From Ruegeria_B marisflavi (GTDB lineage Bacteria; Pseudomonadota; Alphaproteobacteria; Rhodobacterales; Rhodobacteraceae): a DNA stretch of 64,000 nt. Below, one piece after another: positions 42,673-50,099 of the stretch. A model generated the notes under the pieces. The model made no database searches. It worked only from the letters and a program-made list of their open reading frames with translations, and was not told the DNA's origin. The translations under genes were made by a program, and so were the position numbers. Within the stretch, counting starts at the first letter, position 1. Every line of letters begins with the position of its first letter. The stretch is from positions 124,001 through 188,000 of the forward strand of contig NZ_JAOVQN010000002.1 of NCBI RefSeq assembly GCF_025673445.1, written 5' to 3'.

Positions 42673-43190
42673 GGCAACTGTCCCTTGAGGACCAGAGGCA
42701 GGCCCGCCGTCACCAGCACCACAAGATTGGCCTCTGCCGCAAGCGCGATGTTGAGCCGCCCCTGTGCCTCGCGAAACTGCCGGGCCAGCGCATTGTCCGG
42801 AACGATGCCATGCCCAACCTCGTTCGTGACCATGACTAGCTGTGCCGGGCAGGTGCGGATTGCCTCGATCAGGCGGCTCTGCGCGGCCTTCAGATCGGCA
42901 CCGGCCAGCATCTGGTTGCTCAACCACATCGTGGCGCAATCGAAAAGACAGATGTCGTCAGCGGACAGCGCCGACAGGGCCGGTCCGGGTTCAAGCGGCT
43001 CCTCGATGGTCTCCCACCCGGTGCCGCGTTGCACCAGATGCCGGTCCACCTTGCTGCGCATCTCCTGATCAAACACTTGTGAAGTCGCGAAATATTTCCG
43101 GGATTTCCCAGTCGCTACAACCAGTTCCTCTGCAAAGGCGGATTTGCCGGATGCCGCACCGCCAATAATCAAGGTGTATTTGGGATGCAA
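42669..43190 (-). CDS. cobU: Adenosylcobinamide kinase / adenosylcobinamide-phosphate guanylyltransferase
   Basis: 173 residues. Walker A GGAASGKSAFAEE (about 10-22) and VDRHLVQRGTGWETIEEP, which contains the guanylylated His, are diagnostic. It phosphorylates adenosylcobinamide and adds GMP in late cobalamin assembly. TTG 43190 with AAGG 8 bases upstream is the start. The B12-dependent ecm is a consumer in this window. No cobalamin riboswitch is visible between it and rpoH. Confidence 0.93.
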   Translation of the reverse strand: MHPKYTLIIGGAASGKSAFAEELVVATGKSRKYFATSQVFDQEMRSKVDRHLVQRGTGWETIEEPLEPGPALSALSADDICLFDCATMWLSNQMLAGADLKAAQSRLIEAIRTCPAQLVMVTNEVGHGIVPDNALARQFREAQGRLNIALAAEANLVVLVTAGLPLVLKGQLP

Positions 43191-43207
43191 ATTTCTTACC
43201 TTTCAGG

Positions 43208-43237
43208 TGATCCGCAATCCTGGGTTCTGCGTAAGGA
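43208..43237 (+). promoter_or_regulatory. RpoE-type promoter of rpoH
   Basis: TGATCC (43208-43213), an 18-base spacer and TAAGGA (43232-43237) match the form of ECF sigma RpoE promoters in Rhodobacter (TGATCC then TAAGA-like). It lies 54 bases before the rpoH ATG, consistent with the singlet-oxygen cascade RpoE to RpoHII. Confidence 0.65.
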
Positions 43238-43290
43238 CAATACGACCGAGGTAAAAGTCAAGTTTGGCGCCGGACATTGGGGAGTGATGA

Positions 43291-44172
43291 ATGGCACTGG
43301 ATAATAGCCCAAGAGATACAAGCATGTCCCGGCAGGCGATGAAGGCCGAGTTGCTGGACGCCGAAACGGAATTGAGATTGGCGTATGCTTGGCGAGACCA
43401 ACGGGACGAACAGGCGCTGCACCGCCTGATCACAGCATATATGCGGTTGGCGATCTCGATGGCGGCGCGGTTCCGCCGCTATGGTGCGCCGATGAACGAT
43501 CTGATCCAGGAGGCGGGTCTGGGGCTGATGAAGGCCGCTGACAAGTTCGACCCGGATCGTGGCGTCAGGTTTTCGACCTATGCGGTCTGGTGGATCAAGG
43601 CCAGCATTCAGGACTACGTTATGCGCAACTGGTCGATGGTCAGGACCGGATCGACCAGCAGCCAGAAATCCCTGTTTTTCAACATGCGACGGGTTCAGGC
43701 CCGGCTGGAGCGCGAGGCGGCGTCGGATGGAATTGCGCTCGACCAGCATCAGTTGCACCAGATGATCGCATCGGAAATCGGTGTGCCTTTGCGCGATGTC
43801 GAGATGATGGACGGTCGGTTGTCCGGGTCAGACTTTTCGCTGAACGCGACGCAGGCCTCGGACGAGGAAGGGCGCGAATGGATTGAGGCACTTGAGGATG
43901 ATGGCGCACAGGCGGCCGAACTTGTCGAGCACGCCCATGATAACGCCCAACTGCGTGAATGGTTGCTGACGGCGATGAAGGCGCTGAACGACCGCGAACG
44001 GTTCATTGTGCGCGAGCGCAAGTTGCGCGAAGAGCCGCGGACACTCGAAAGCCTGGGTGAGGAACTAGGCCTTAGCAAGGAGCGGGTGCGTCAGCTTGAA
44101 GCGGCGGCCTTTGCCAAGATGCGCAAGAGCCTTGAAGCGCAGTCGCGTGAGGTGCAACACTTCCTGGCATGA
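43291..44172 (+). CDS. rpoH: RNA polymerase sigma-32 factor, RpoHII-like
   Basis: 293 residues of the sigma-70 family. Region 2 has LIQEAGLGLMKAADKFDPDRGVRFSTYAVWWIKASIQDY (promoter melting and -10 binding); the RpoH box SQKSLFFNMR follows near residue 129-139; region 4 carries the -35 HTH (TLESLGEELGLSKERVRQLEAAAFAKM). The RpoE-type promoter argues that it is the RpoHII of the photo-oxidative response rather than the heat-shock RpoHI. GGGGAG precedes ATG 43291. Its end overlaps the ChaN-like gene by 4 bases (ATGA). Confidence 0.93.
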   Translation: MALDNSPRDTSMSRQAMKAELLDAETELRLAYAWRDQRDEQALHRLITAYMRLAISMAARFRRYGAPMNDLIQEAGLGLMKAADKFDPDRGVRFSTYAVWWIKASIQDYVMRNWSMVRTGSTSSQKSLFFNMRRVQARLEREAASDGIALDQHQLHQMIASEIGVPLRDVEMMDGRLSGSDFSLNATQASDEEGREWIEALEDDGAQAAELVEHAHDNAQLREWLLTAMKALNDRERFIVRERKLREEPRTLESLGEELGLSKERVRQLEAAAFAKMRKSLEAQSREVQHFLA

Positions 44173-44993
44173 AAGCCATTGCGATTCCGGGCCTTGCCCT
44201 TGTTCTGTTTCTGGTCGCGCCAATAAAGGCGGCCATGTCCAGTGATCTGATCCCGGCGGATGTCTTGAACGACATGCGTCAGGCCGATGTGGTGATATTG
44301 GGAGAGACCCACGACAACCCGCAGCATCACCTTGTCCAGGCCGAGGCGGTGACGGCACTCGCCCCATCTGCCGTGGTCTGGGAAATGCTGTCCGAAGAGG
44401 GGGCGGCCCGGCTGACACGCAAGGCGGTCGACGATCCCGAGGAACTGGCGCGTATCCTGCAATGGGCTGAACTGGGTTGGCCGCCGCTGGCGATGTATCT
44501 GCCGGTGTTCCAGGCCGCCGATGCGCCCGTCTATGGCGCTCTGGTGCCGCGCACGGCGGCGCGCGCGGCGATGGAAACCGGTGCGGCTGCGGCGCTGGGC
44601 GCGGATGCCGCGCGATTCGGTCTGGGAGTTCCGCTGCCGGACGAAGAACAGGCGGCCCGCGAGGCGGATCAGCAGGCATCGCATTGCAATGCGATGCCAC
44701 CCGAAATGCTTCCGAAACTGGTTGCGGTTCAGCGTTTGCGCGACGCAGTTCTGGCCCGCGCGATCCTGCGGGCTTACGAGGAAACCGGCGGCCCGATTGC
44801 GGTGATCACCGGCAATGGGCATGCCCGCAGCGATCGCGGCATTCCGGTCTTCCTTTCCCGGGTCCAGCCCGGGCTGCGTGTCTTCACGCTGGGCCAGTCC
44901 GAAGAGGGGGCCATCGAAGGGACCTTCGACGCGGTGATCGACAGCCTGGCAGCGCCGCGCGAAGACCCCTGTGCGGCATTCGACAAGAGCTGA
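44169..44993 (+). CDS. ChaN family haem-binding periplasmic protein
   Basis: 274 residues. A signal peptide (MKAIAIPGLALVLFLVAPIKAA) has no lipobox cysteine, so unlike Campylobacter ChaN it should be a soluble periplasmic protein. VVILGETHDNPQHH near residue 42-55 and VITGNGHARSDRGIP are the haem-binding PF04187 signatures (ETHDN, GNGHAR). It overlaps rpoH (ATGA) and must be expressed with it, suggesting a link between oxidative stress and haem or iron handling. Confidence 0.85.
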   Translation: MKAIAIPGLALVLFLVAPIKAAMSSDLIPADVLNDMRQADVVILGETHDNPQHHLVQAEAVTALAPSAVVWEMLSEEGAARLTRKAVDDPEELARILQWAELGWPPLAMYLPVFQAADAPVYGALVPRTAARAAMETGAAAALGADAARFGLGVPLPDEEQAAREADQQASHCNAMPPEMLPKLVAVQRLRDAVLARAILRAYEETGGPIAVITGNGHARSDRGIPVFLSRVQPGLRVFTLGQSEEGAIEGTFDAVIDSLAAPREDPCAAFDKS

Positions 44994-45071
44994 GGCCGGG
45001 GATTATCCGCTGGCACTTGTGCGCTACCTCTCCTAAGTTCGGGCCGATCCTTGGGGAAAAATGGCGCGGAC

Positions 45072-46277
45072 ATGCTAGCATCCAAACGTATCCTTCTGAT
45101 CATCGGCGGCGGCATCGCCGCCTACAAGACGCTGGACCTGATCCGGCGCTTGCGCGAACGCGGGGCGGCGGTGACGCCCGTTTTGACGCCGGCTGCCGAA
45201 GAGTTCGTCACTCCGTTGTCGGTCTCCGCGCTGGCGGGCGAGAAGGCGTATCGCGACCTTTTCGACCTGACGGACGAGGCCGAGATGGGGCATATCCAGC
45301 TGTCGCGTTCGGCCGACCTTGTGGTGGTCGCTCCGGCCACTGCCGATCTGATGGGCAAGATGACGGCCGGTCTGGCCAACGACCTTGCCTCTACCCTGCT
45401 GATGGCGACAGATACGCCGGTGCTTGTTGCGCCCGCGATGAATGTGCGCATGTGGCAGCACCCGGCGACCCGGCGCAACCGGGATCAGCTGGCCAGGGAT
45501 GGCATCCGGTTCGTCGGCCCGAATGAGGGCGACATGGCCTGCGGAGAATACGGGCCGGGCCGGATGGCCGAACCGCTGGAGATCGTGGCAGCAGTCGAGA
45601 AAGCCCTGGGCGACGGTCCATTGAAGGGGCGGCGTATTCTGGTGACCTCCGGTCCGACGCACGAGCCGATCGATCCGGTGCGCTACATTGCCAATCGGTC
45701 TTCGGGTGCCCAAGGGACAGCCGTGGCTAGCGCTCTGGCCGCCTTGGGGGCCGAGGTGATCTTTGTCAGCGGCCCGGCAAGCGTGCCGCCGCCCCAGGGC
45801 GTGCATGTGGTGCGGGTGGAAAGCGCGCGCGAAATGGATGCGGCCGTCGATGCGGCCCTGCCCGTGGATGCCGGGGTGTTCGCGGCAGCCGTGGCGGACT
45901 GGCGGGTCGCCAGCGCCTCGGACCGCAAGCTGAAGAAATCGAAAGACGGGCTGCCGGTGCTGGAGTTCGCCGAAAACCCGGACATCCTGAAACGCGTGAG
46001 CCGGCTCGAGCAAGGCCGCCCGAAACTCGTGGTGGGGTTTGCGGCAGAGACCAACGACGTGGTCGAGAACGCGACGGCCAAACGTCTGCGCAAGGGCTGT
46101 GACTGGATCGTTGCCAATGACGTCAGCCCGGCAACCGGCATCATGGGCGGCAGCGAAAACGCGGTCATCCTGATTTCGGATAGCGGGGCCGAAGAATGGC
46201 CACGCATGGGCAAGGACCAGGTGGCCGAAAGGCTGGCGCTCCGGATCGCCGAGGCGCTCGGTCGTGCGGGATCATGA
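45072..46277 (+). CDS. coaBC: Phosphopantothenoylcysteine decarboxylase / phosphopantothenate-cysteine ligase
   Basis: 401 residues: N-terminal FMN-dependent CoaC domain (IGGGIAAYKTLDLIRRLR; His in MGHIQLSR; APAMNVRMW; active cysteine in DMACGEYGPGRM) followed by the CoaB ligase domain (about 190-401; GPTHEPIDPVRYIANRSSG, AVADWRVA). It makes 4'-phosphopantetheine from phosphopantothenate for CoA. ATG 45072 is chosen over TTG 45051. dut follows 9 bases downstream. Confidence 0.95.
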   Translation: MLASKRILLIIGGGIAAYKTLDLIRRLRERGAAVTPVLTPAAEEFVTPLSVSALAGEKAYRDLFDLTDEAEMGHIQLSRSADLVVVAPATADLMGKMTAGLANDLASTLLMATDTPVLVAPAMNVRMWQHPATRRNRDQLARDGIRFVGPNEGDMACGEYGPGRMAEPLEIVAAVEKALGDGPLKGRRILVTSGPTHEPIDPVRYIANRSSGAQGTAVASALAALGAEVIFVSGPASVPPPQGVHVVRVESAREMDAAVDAALPVDAGVFAAAVADWRVASASDRKLKKSKDGLPVLEFAENPDILKRVSRLEQGRPKLVVGFAAETNDVVENATAKRLRKGCDWIVANDVSPATGIMGGSENAVILISDSGAEEWPRMGKDQVAERLALRIAEALGRAGS

Positions 46278-46286
46278 GGGAATAAG

Positions 46287-46742
46287 ATGGTTTCGATACG
46301 GGTAAGCCGAGACGAGGGCACGGATACGGATATTGCATTGCCCTCGTACGAAACCGCAGGCGCGGCTGGCGCCGATGTGCGGGCCAATCTGCCGGATCGC
46401 GGATATGTCGTGCTGGCGCCCGGGGCGCGGGCATTGATCCCGACCGGGCTGCGGGTCGAAATACCGCAGGGATACGAGATACAGGTTCGCCCCCGGTCCG
46501 GCCTGGCGTTGAAACATGGAATCACCCTGCCCAATACGCCCGGCACCATCGACAGTGATTACCGTGGCCCGCTGGGGGTGATCCTGCTGAATGCCGGAAC
46601 CGAACCGTTCACGGTTCAGCACGGTGAGCGAATTGCACAACTGGTGGTCGCCCCCGTGCTGCAAGCTGTGTTCGAGGAGGTGGAAACCCTGGATGAAACC
46701 GCCCGGGGCTCAGGTGGGTTCGGATCGACGGGGCGCGGCTGA
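46287..46742 (+). CDS. dut: Deoxyuridine 5'-triphosphate nucleotidohydrolase
   Basis: 151 residues, trimeric dUTPase fold. The five motifs are present: AGADVRAN, PRSGLALKHGI, LPNTPGTIDSDYRGP, ERIAQLVV and GSGGFGSTGR at the C-terminal arm. It converts dUTP to dUMP. Stop codon overlaps the moeB ATG by one base (TGATG). Confidence 0.97.
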   Translation: MVSIRVSRDEGTDTDIALPSYETAGAAGADVRANLPDRGYVVLAPGARALIPTGLRVEIPQGYEIQVRPRSGLALKHGITLPNTPGTIDSDYRGPLGVILLNAGTEPFTVQHGERIAQLVVAPVLQAVFEEVETLDETARGSGGFGSTGRG

Positions 46743-47785
46743 TGCTTCTGGTTCTGGGGATTGCGGCAGTTCTTTGGGGCGTAGGCCTGGCCATGGGCGT
46801 ATCGCGGCAGGCCCGGATCGGCCTGATGGTGGCGCTGTTTGTGCTGGTGATGCTGGCGCAGTTCGCCCTGCCGGATGGCCATCCCGTTCGCATGGCGACC
46901 GGGCAATCACCCGCATTGTGGCTGCTGATCGGCGGCTTTGCCGCCTTGGCCCTGGCGTATGGGCGATTGCTGGCCTGGCTCAAGTCGCGGGCGCAACTAG
47001 AGACCGTGGCAACCAAATCCGCCCTGTTCTCCGAAACGGAACTGGACCGGTATGCCCGCCATATCGTGCTGCGCGAATTGGGCGGGCCGGGGCAGAAAAA
47101 GCTGAAACAGGCCAAGGTGCTGGTCATTGGCGCGGGCGGGCTGGGTGCGCCTGCGCTTCAATATCTGGCTGCGGCCGGTGTCGGCACTATCGGGGTCATT
47201 GACGACGACGTGGTCGAGAATGCCAACCTGCAACGGCAGGTGATCCACCGCGATGCCGATATCGGCATGCCCAAGGTGTTTTCCGCCAAGGCGGCGATGG
47301 AGGCGCAGAACCCCAATGTCGTGGTCCGCCCCTATCACAGGCGGCTGACCGAAGAGATCGCGGAGGCACTCTTTTCGGAATACGATCTGATTCTCGACGG
47401 CACGGATAATTTTGCGACACGCTATCTGGCGAACCGGGTCGCGGTTGCGCAAGGCAAACCGCTGGTCTCGGGCGCGCTGGCGCAATGGGAGGGGCAACTC
47501 AGCGTTTTCCACCCGGCCGACCACGGCCCATGTTACCAGTGCATCTTTCCAGAGGCGCCCGCACCCGGTCTGGCGCCGTCGTGTTCCGAGGCGGGCGTAA
47601 TCGGCCCGCTGCCCGGCGTGGTGGGCGCGATGATGGCGGTCGAGACGATCAAGCTGATCACCGGGGCCGGAATGGCCCTGAAGGGAGAGATGCTGATCTA
47701 TGACGCGCTTTACGGGGAAAGCCGCAAGATCCGTCTGACCCGGCGATCAGATTGTCCAATCTGCGGCGGGTCGACGCAAAGCTAG
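46742..47785 (+). CDS. moeB: Molybdopterin-synthase adenylyltransferase MoeB with N-terminal membrane segment
   Basis: 347 residues: the first about 90 residues contain three hydrophobic stretches (2-17, 26-43, 59-76), followed by a typical E1-like domain. GAGGLGAPALQYLAAAGVG (about 137-155) is the ATP site, NLQRQVIH the arginine finger, and CYQCIF with CPICGG (C-terminal) give four zinc cysteines. It adenylates the MoaD C-terminus. The catalytic Cys (GLAPSCSEAGV) is present. Most MoeB proteins lack membrane segments; this form is known to me from roseobacters but not as a typical one. It shares CTAG with the stop of the convergent Usp gene. Confidence 0.88.
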   Translation: MLLVLGIAAVLWGVGLAMGVSRQARIGLMVALFVLVMLAQFALPDGHPVRMATGQSPALWLLIGGFAALALAYGRLLAWLKSRAQLETVATKSALFSETELDRYARHIVLRELGGPGQKKLKQAKVLVIGAGGLGAPALQYLAAAGVGTIGVIDDDVVENANLQRQVIHRDADIGMPKVFSAKAAMEAQNPNVVVRPYHRRLTEEIAEALFSEYDLILDGTDNFATRYLANRVAVAQGKPLVSGALAQWEGQLSVFHPADHGPCYQCIFPEAPAPGLAPSCSEAGVIGPLPGVVGAMMAVETIKLITGAGMALKGEMLIYDALYGESRKIRLTRRSDCPICGGSTQS

Positions 47786-48189
47786 CGTAACACATGCACC
47801 GCACATTTGGCGTGTCGCACCACCCGGTCGGCCGTCGACCCCAGCAACAGGTTCTCCAGGCCCGGCTTGTGGGATGCTATGACGATGCAGTCGATGTCAT
47901 GCGCGGCAGCATGATCGACAATGGCGCGTCCGGCATGTCCTGTCGCCATGACCGCCGAGGCGCCCGGCAGACCGGCTGCCATTTGTGTCAGAGCCTTTTG
48001 GGCATCGTCGTGGCTGCGCGCCAGAACTTCGGCGGGAATCTGTGCGGTGACATAGGCTGGTATTGCTTCCATCACGTGGAAAACGGTGAACTTGGCTTTT
48101 TCACTGGCCAGTTTGCGGGCGGCCAGAAAGGCCGCCTGCGTGTCGTGACCGTCGTCAAAAGCCACCGGAACAAGAATGTTGCGGTACAT
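47782..48189 (-). CDS. Universal stress protein (UspA family)
   Basis: 135 residues: YRNILVPVAFDDGHDTQAAFLAARKLA and IVIASHKPGLENLLLGSTADRVVRHAKCAVHVLR, the ATP-binding G-2x-G-9x-G(S) pattern at about 112-126. It follows the phasin-like gene by 27 bases and probably shares its transcript; a possible FNR-type site lies upstream of both. The last four bases overlap the moeB stop (CTAG read in both directions). Confidence 0.92.
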   Translation of the reverse strand: MYRNILVPVAFDDGHDTQAAFLAARKLASEKAKFTVFHVMEAIPAYVTAQIPAEVLARSHDDAQKALTQMAAGLPGASAVMATGHAGRAIVDHAAAHDIDCIVIASHKPGLENLLLGSTADRVVRHAKCAVHVLR

Positions 48190-48216
48190 CTGGTCCTCCT
48201 CCCTTGATCGACCGGA

Positions 48217-48666
48217 TCAGATCGGTTCGGACTTGGCCGAACGGGTCGTCTTTCTGGCCAGTTCCTTGGCCTCGCCAATCGTTTCCTCGACGGCTTCGGC
48301 CTCGGTCTTGGTCACGTAGTCCGCGCAGCGCGACACGGTGTCGAACCATTCGCGGGCATCCTCGACCAGCCGCTCGACGGAATGGCGTTGCCATTCGACC
48401 ATCGCCTCCATCGTCTTGGCCGGGTCTGGCCGCTCTGCCGAGGTTGCCGTCCGGGCGGCATCCAGCGCCGTTCGGATCGCTTCATGCCGGCGTTCGAACC
48501 AGTGGCGGGTAAATCGTTCGGATTCGCTCAGCAGTTTCTCCTGGGCATCCCAGAACTGTTCCATCTGAGGTGAGACCAGTGCATTCATCGGTGCCGGAGC
48601 TTGCAGGGATTTAAGAATGTCTGCAAAGGCTTCGGGGGTGGGAAAGGCGGAAGTCTTCTTGGCCAT
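48217..48666 (-). CDS. Phasin-like polyhydroxyalkanoate granule protein
   Basis: 149 residues, predicted almost wholly helical and charged: ...PEAFADILKSLQAPAPMNALVSPQMEQFWDAQEKLLSESERFTRHWFERRHEAIRTALDAART... The W/F-rich amphipathic helices and the name-giving 'phasin' signature (EYTKxSxEYL-like repeats absent) make this a loose match; I call it phasin-like. ATG 48666. It leads the transcript with Usp. A role at PHA granules is inference. Confidence 0.6.
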   Translation of the reverse strand: MAKKTSAFPTPEAFADILKSLQAPAPMNALVSPQMEQFWDAQEKLLSESERFTRHWFERRHEAIRTALDAARTATSAERPDPAKTMEAMVEWQRHSVERLVEDAREWFDTVSRCADYVTKTEAEAVEETIGEAKELARKTTRSAKSEPI

Positions 48667-48726
48667 GGGTGATTCTCCCGTTGCGGAAAGGCGCACCCAC
48701 TCTGGCAGAAGCCGCGGATCTCCACC

Positions 48727-48740
48727 TTAAGCCAGATCAA
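48727..48740 (-). promoter_or_regulatory. FNR-like box upstream of the phasin-like gene
   Basis: TTAAG-CCAG-ATCAA matches the FnrL consensus TTGAT-N4-ATCAA at 8 of 10 positions, with one perfect half. It is 61 bases upstream of the ATG. FNR-type control of Usp genes is known in Rhodobacteraceae. Confidence 0.4.
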
Positions 48741-48765
48741 GTTTCAGTGCGCCTGTCGAAAGATT

Positions 48766-49977
48766 TCAACCCAATGCTCGGTCGAGGTCGGCAACCAGGT
48801 CTTCGGGATCCTCAAGGCCGACCGACAGACGGAAAATGCCATCCCCGGCAAAGGCGCGGTAGGCCTCGCGTTGGCGGCCTTCGAGCCGGAACGAGCTGTC
48901 CATCAACCCTTGGGTTCCCATCCAGAAGATCAGGCTGCGGTGATGGCCCAGCGACACTGCATAATGGATGATCTCCATCCGCTCGATCATTTGCCGCGCG
49001 ATCCGCTCACCGGTTGCGGCATCGCCGACCTGGAACGAGATCATCGCCGACATGTTGGACATCTGCCGCGCCGCCAGATTCGCCTGCGGGTGCGAGGGCA
49101 GGCCCGGATAGATGACGCGGGTCACCCTCGGGTCCGCCTCCAGCCACTCGGCTACGGCCTGAGCGCCTGCGGCATGCGCCTTCATTCTCAGCGGCAGGGT
49201 CGCCGCGCCGCGTGCGATGAGCCACGCGTTGAAAGGCGAAAGGACCCCGCCATGATGAATGGCGGCTTCGACTCGCATTTTCGAGACCAGATCGGCCCGG
49301 CCACAGACCGCACCCGCAACGGCATCGCCATGACCGCAGATGTACTTGGTCACCGAATGCATGGTCAGATCGACCCCCAGCGCCACGGTATCCATCCCGA
49401 TGGGCGAGGCAAAGGTGGCGTCGCAACTCAGCAACGCGCCCGCTTGCCGTGCCAGCGCGGAAACGGCGGCCAGGTCGGTCAGGCGCCCGATGGGATTGAC
49501 CGGTGTTTCTGTGTGAATGAGCCGGGTGTTCGGGCTGATCGCCGCTGCCACCGCCTCGAGATCGGTCATGTCCACGGTGCTGACGGATATCCCCATCCGG
49601 GGCAGGGTGTCTCGGGCCAGTTCCGCCACGCCAGCATAAGAGACATCCGACACGATCACGTGGTCGCCAGCGGACAGAAAGGTGAAAAAGATAGCAGAGG
49701 CCGCAGCCATGCCGGAGGCGGTGCACAAACAGGCCTCTGTCCCCTGCATCGCCGCGATCTTGGCCTCGAGCATTGCCACAGTCGGGTTGGCCCAGCGGGA
49801 ATAGGCATAGGGGCTGTCGGGGGTCAGGTCATGGGCGGAAAAGCCCGAAACATCCTCGGACACAAAGGTCGATGACATGTGAATGGGCGGCGCCGAGGCC
49901 AGTGTGGCCGGATCCGGCGCCTCGCCCGTGTGTATGGCGGTGGTCATCGGGCCTGTCGGGCGATTGGTCTTGTGCAT
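48766..49977 (-). CDS. Trans-sulfuration family PLP enzyme (methionine/cystathionine gamma-lyase type)
   Basis: 403 residues, aspartate aminotransferase fold I of the Cys/Met metabolism family. YSRWANPTVAMLEAKIA binds the neighbouring subunit's PLP, and the PLP lysine is in HSVTKYICGHGDAVAG (about 205). The sequence is closest in tone to methionine gamma-lyase or cystathionine gamma-lyase, but fine specificity cannot be read. AGGAGG lies 7 bases before ATG 49977. Confidence 0.85.
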   Translation of the reverse strand: MHKTNRPTGPMTTAIHTGEAPDPATLASAPPIHMSSTFVSEDVSGFSAHDLTPDSPYAYSRWANPTVAMLEAKIAAMQGTEACLCTASGMAAASAIFFTFLSAGDHVIVSDVSYAGVAELARDTLPRMGISVSTVDMTDLEAVAAAISPNTRLIHTETPVNPIGRLTDLAAVSALARQAGALLSCDATFASPIGMDTVALGVDLTMHSVTKYICGHGDAVAGAVCGRADLVSKMRVEAAIHHGGVLSPFNAWLIARGAATLPLRMKAHAAGAQAVAEWLEADPRVTRVIYPGLPSHPQANLAARQMSNMSAMISFQVGDAATGERIARQMIERMEIIHYAVSLGHHRSLIFWMGTQGLMDSSFRLEGRQREAYRAFAGDGIFRLSVGLEDPEDLVADLDRALG

Positions 49978-50099
49978 GGGTAGTCCTCCTTGGCCCCGAG
50001 GGTGAGGGGCATGAAACCTACATGCAAGCCGGTTTGCGACATTGCCCCTCTGGACCATCCCCGCGCGCGCTCCTAGCTTGAGCCGCAAAGGAGATCCCG

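Noticed and set aside
43191..43290. Cobalamin riboswitch near cobU
   Set aside because: The gap is about 100 bases, lacks a B12-box-like stretch on the minus strand and is largely used by the rpoH promoter.
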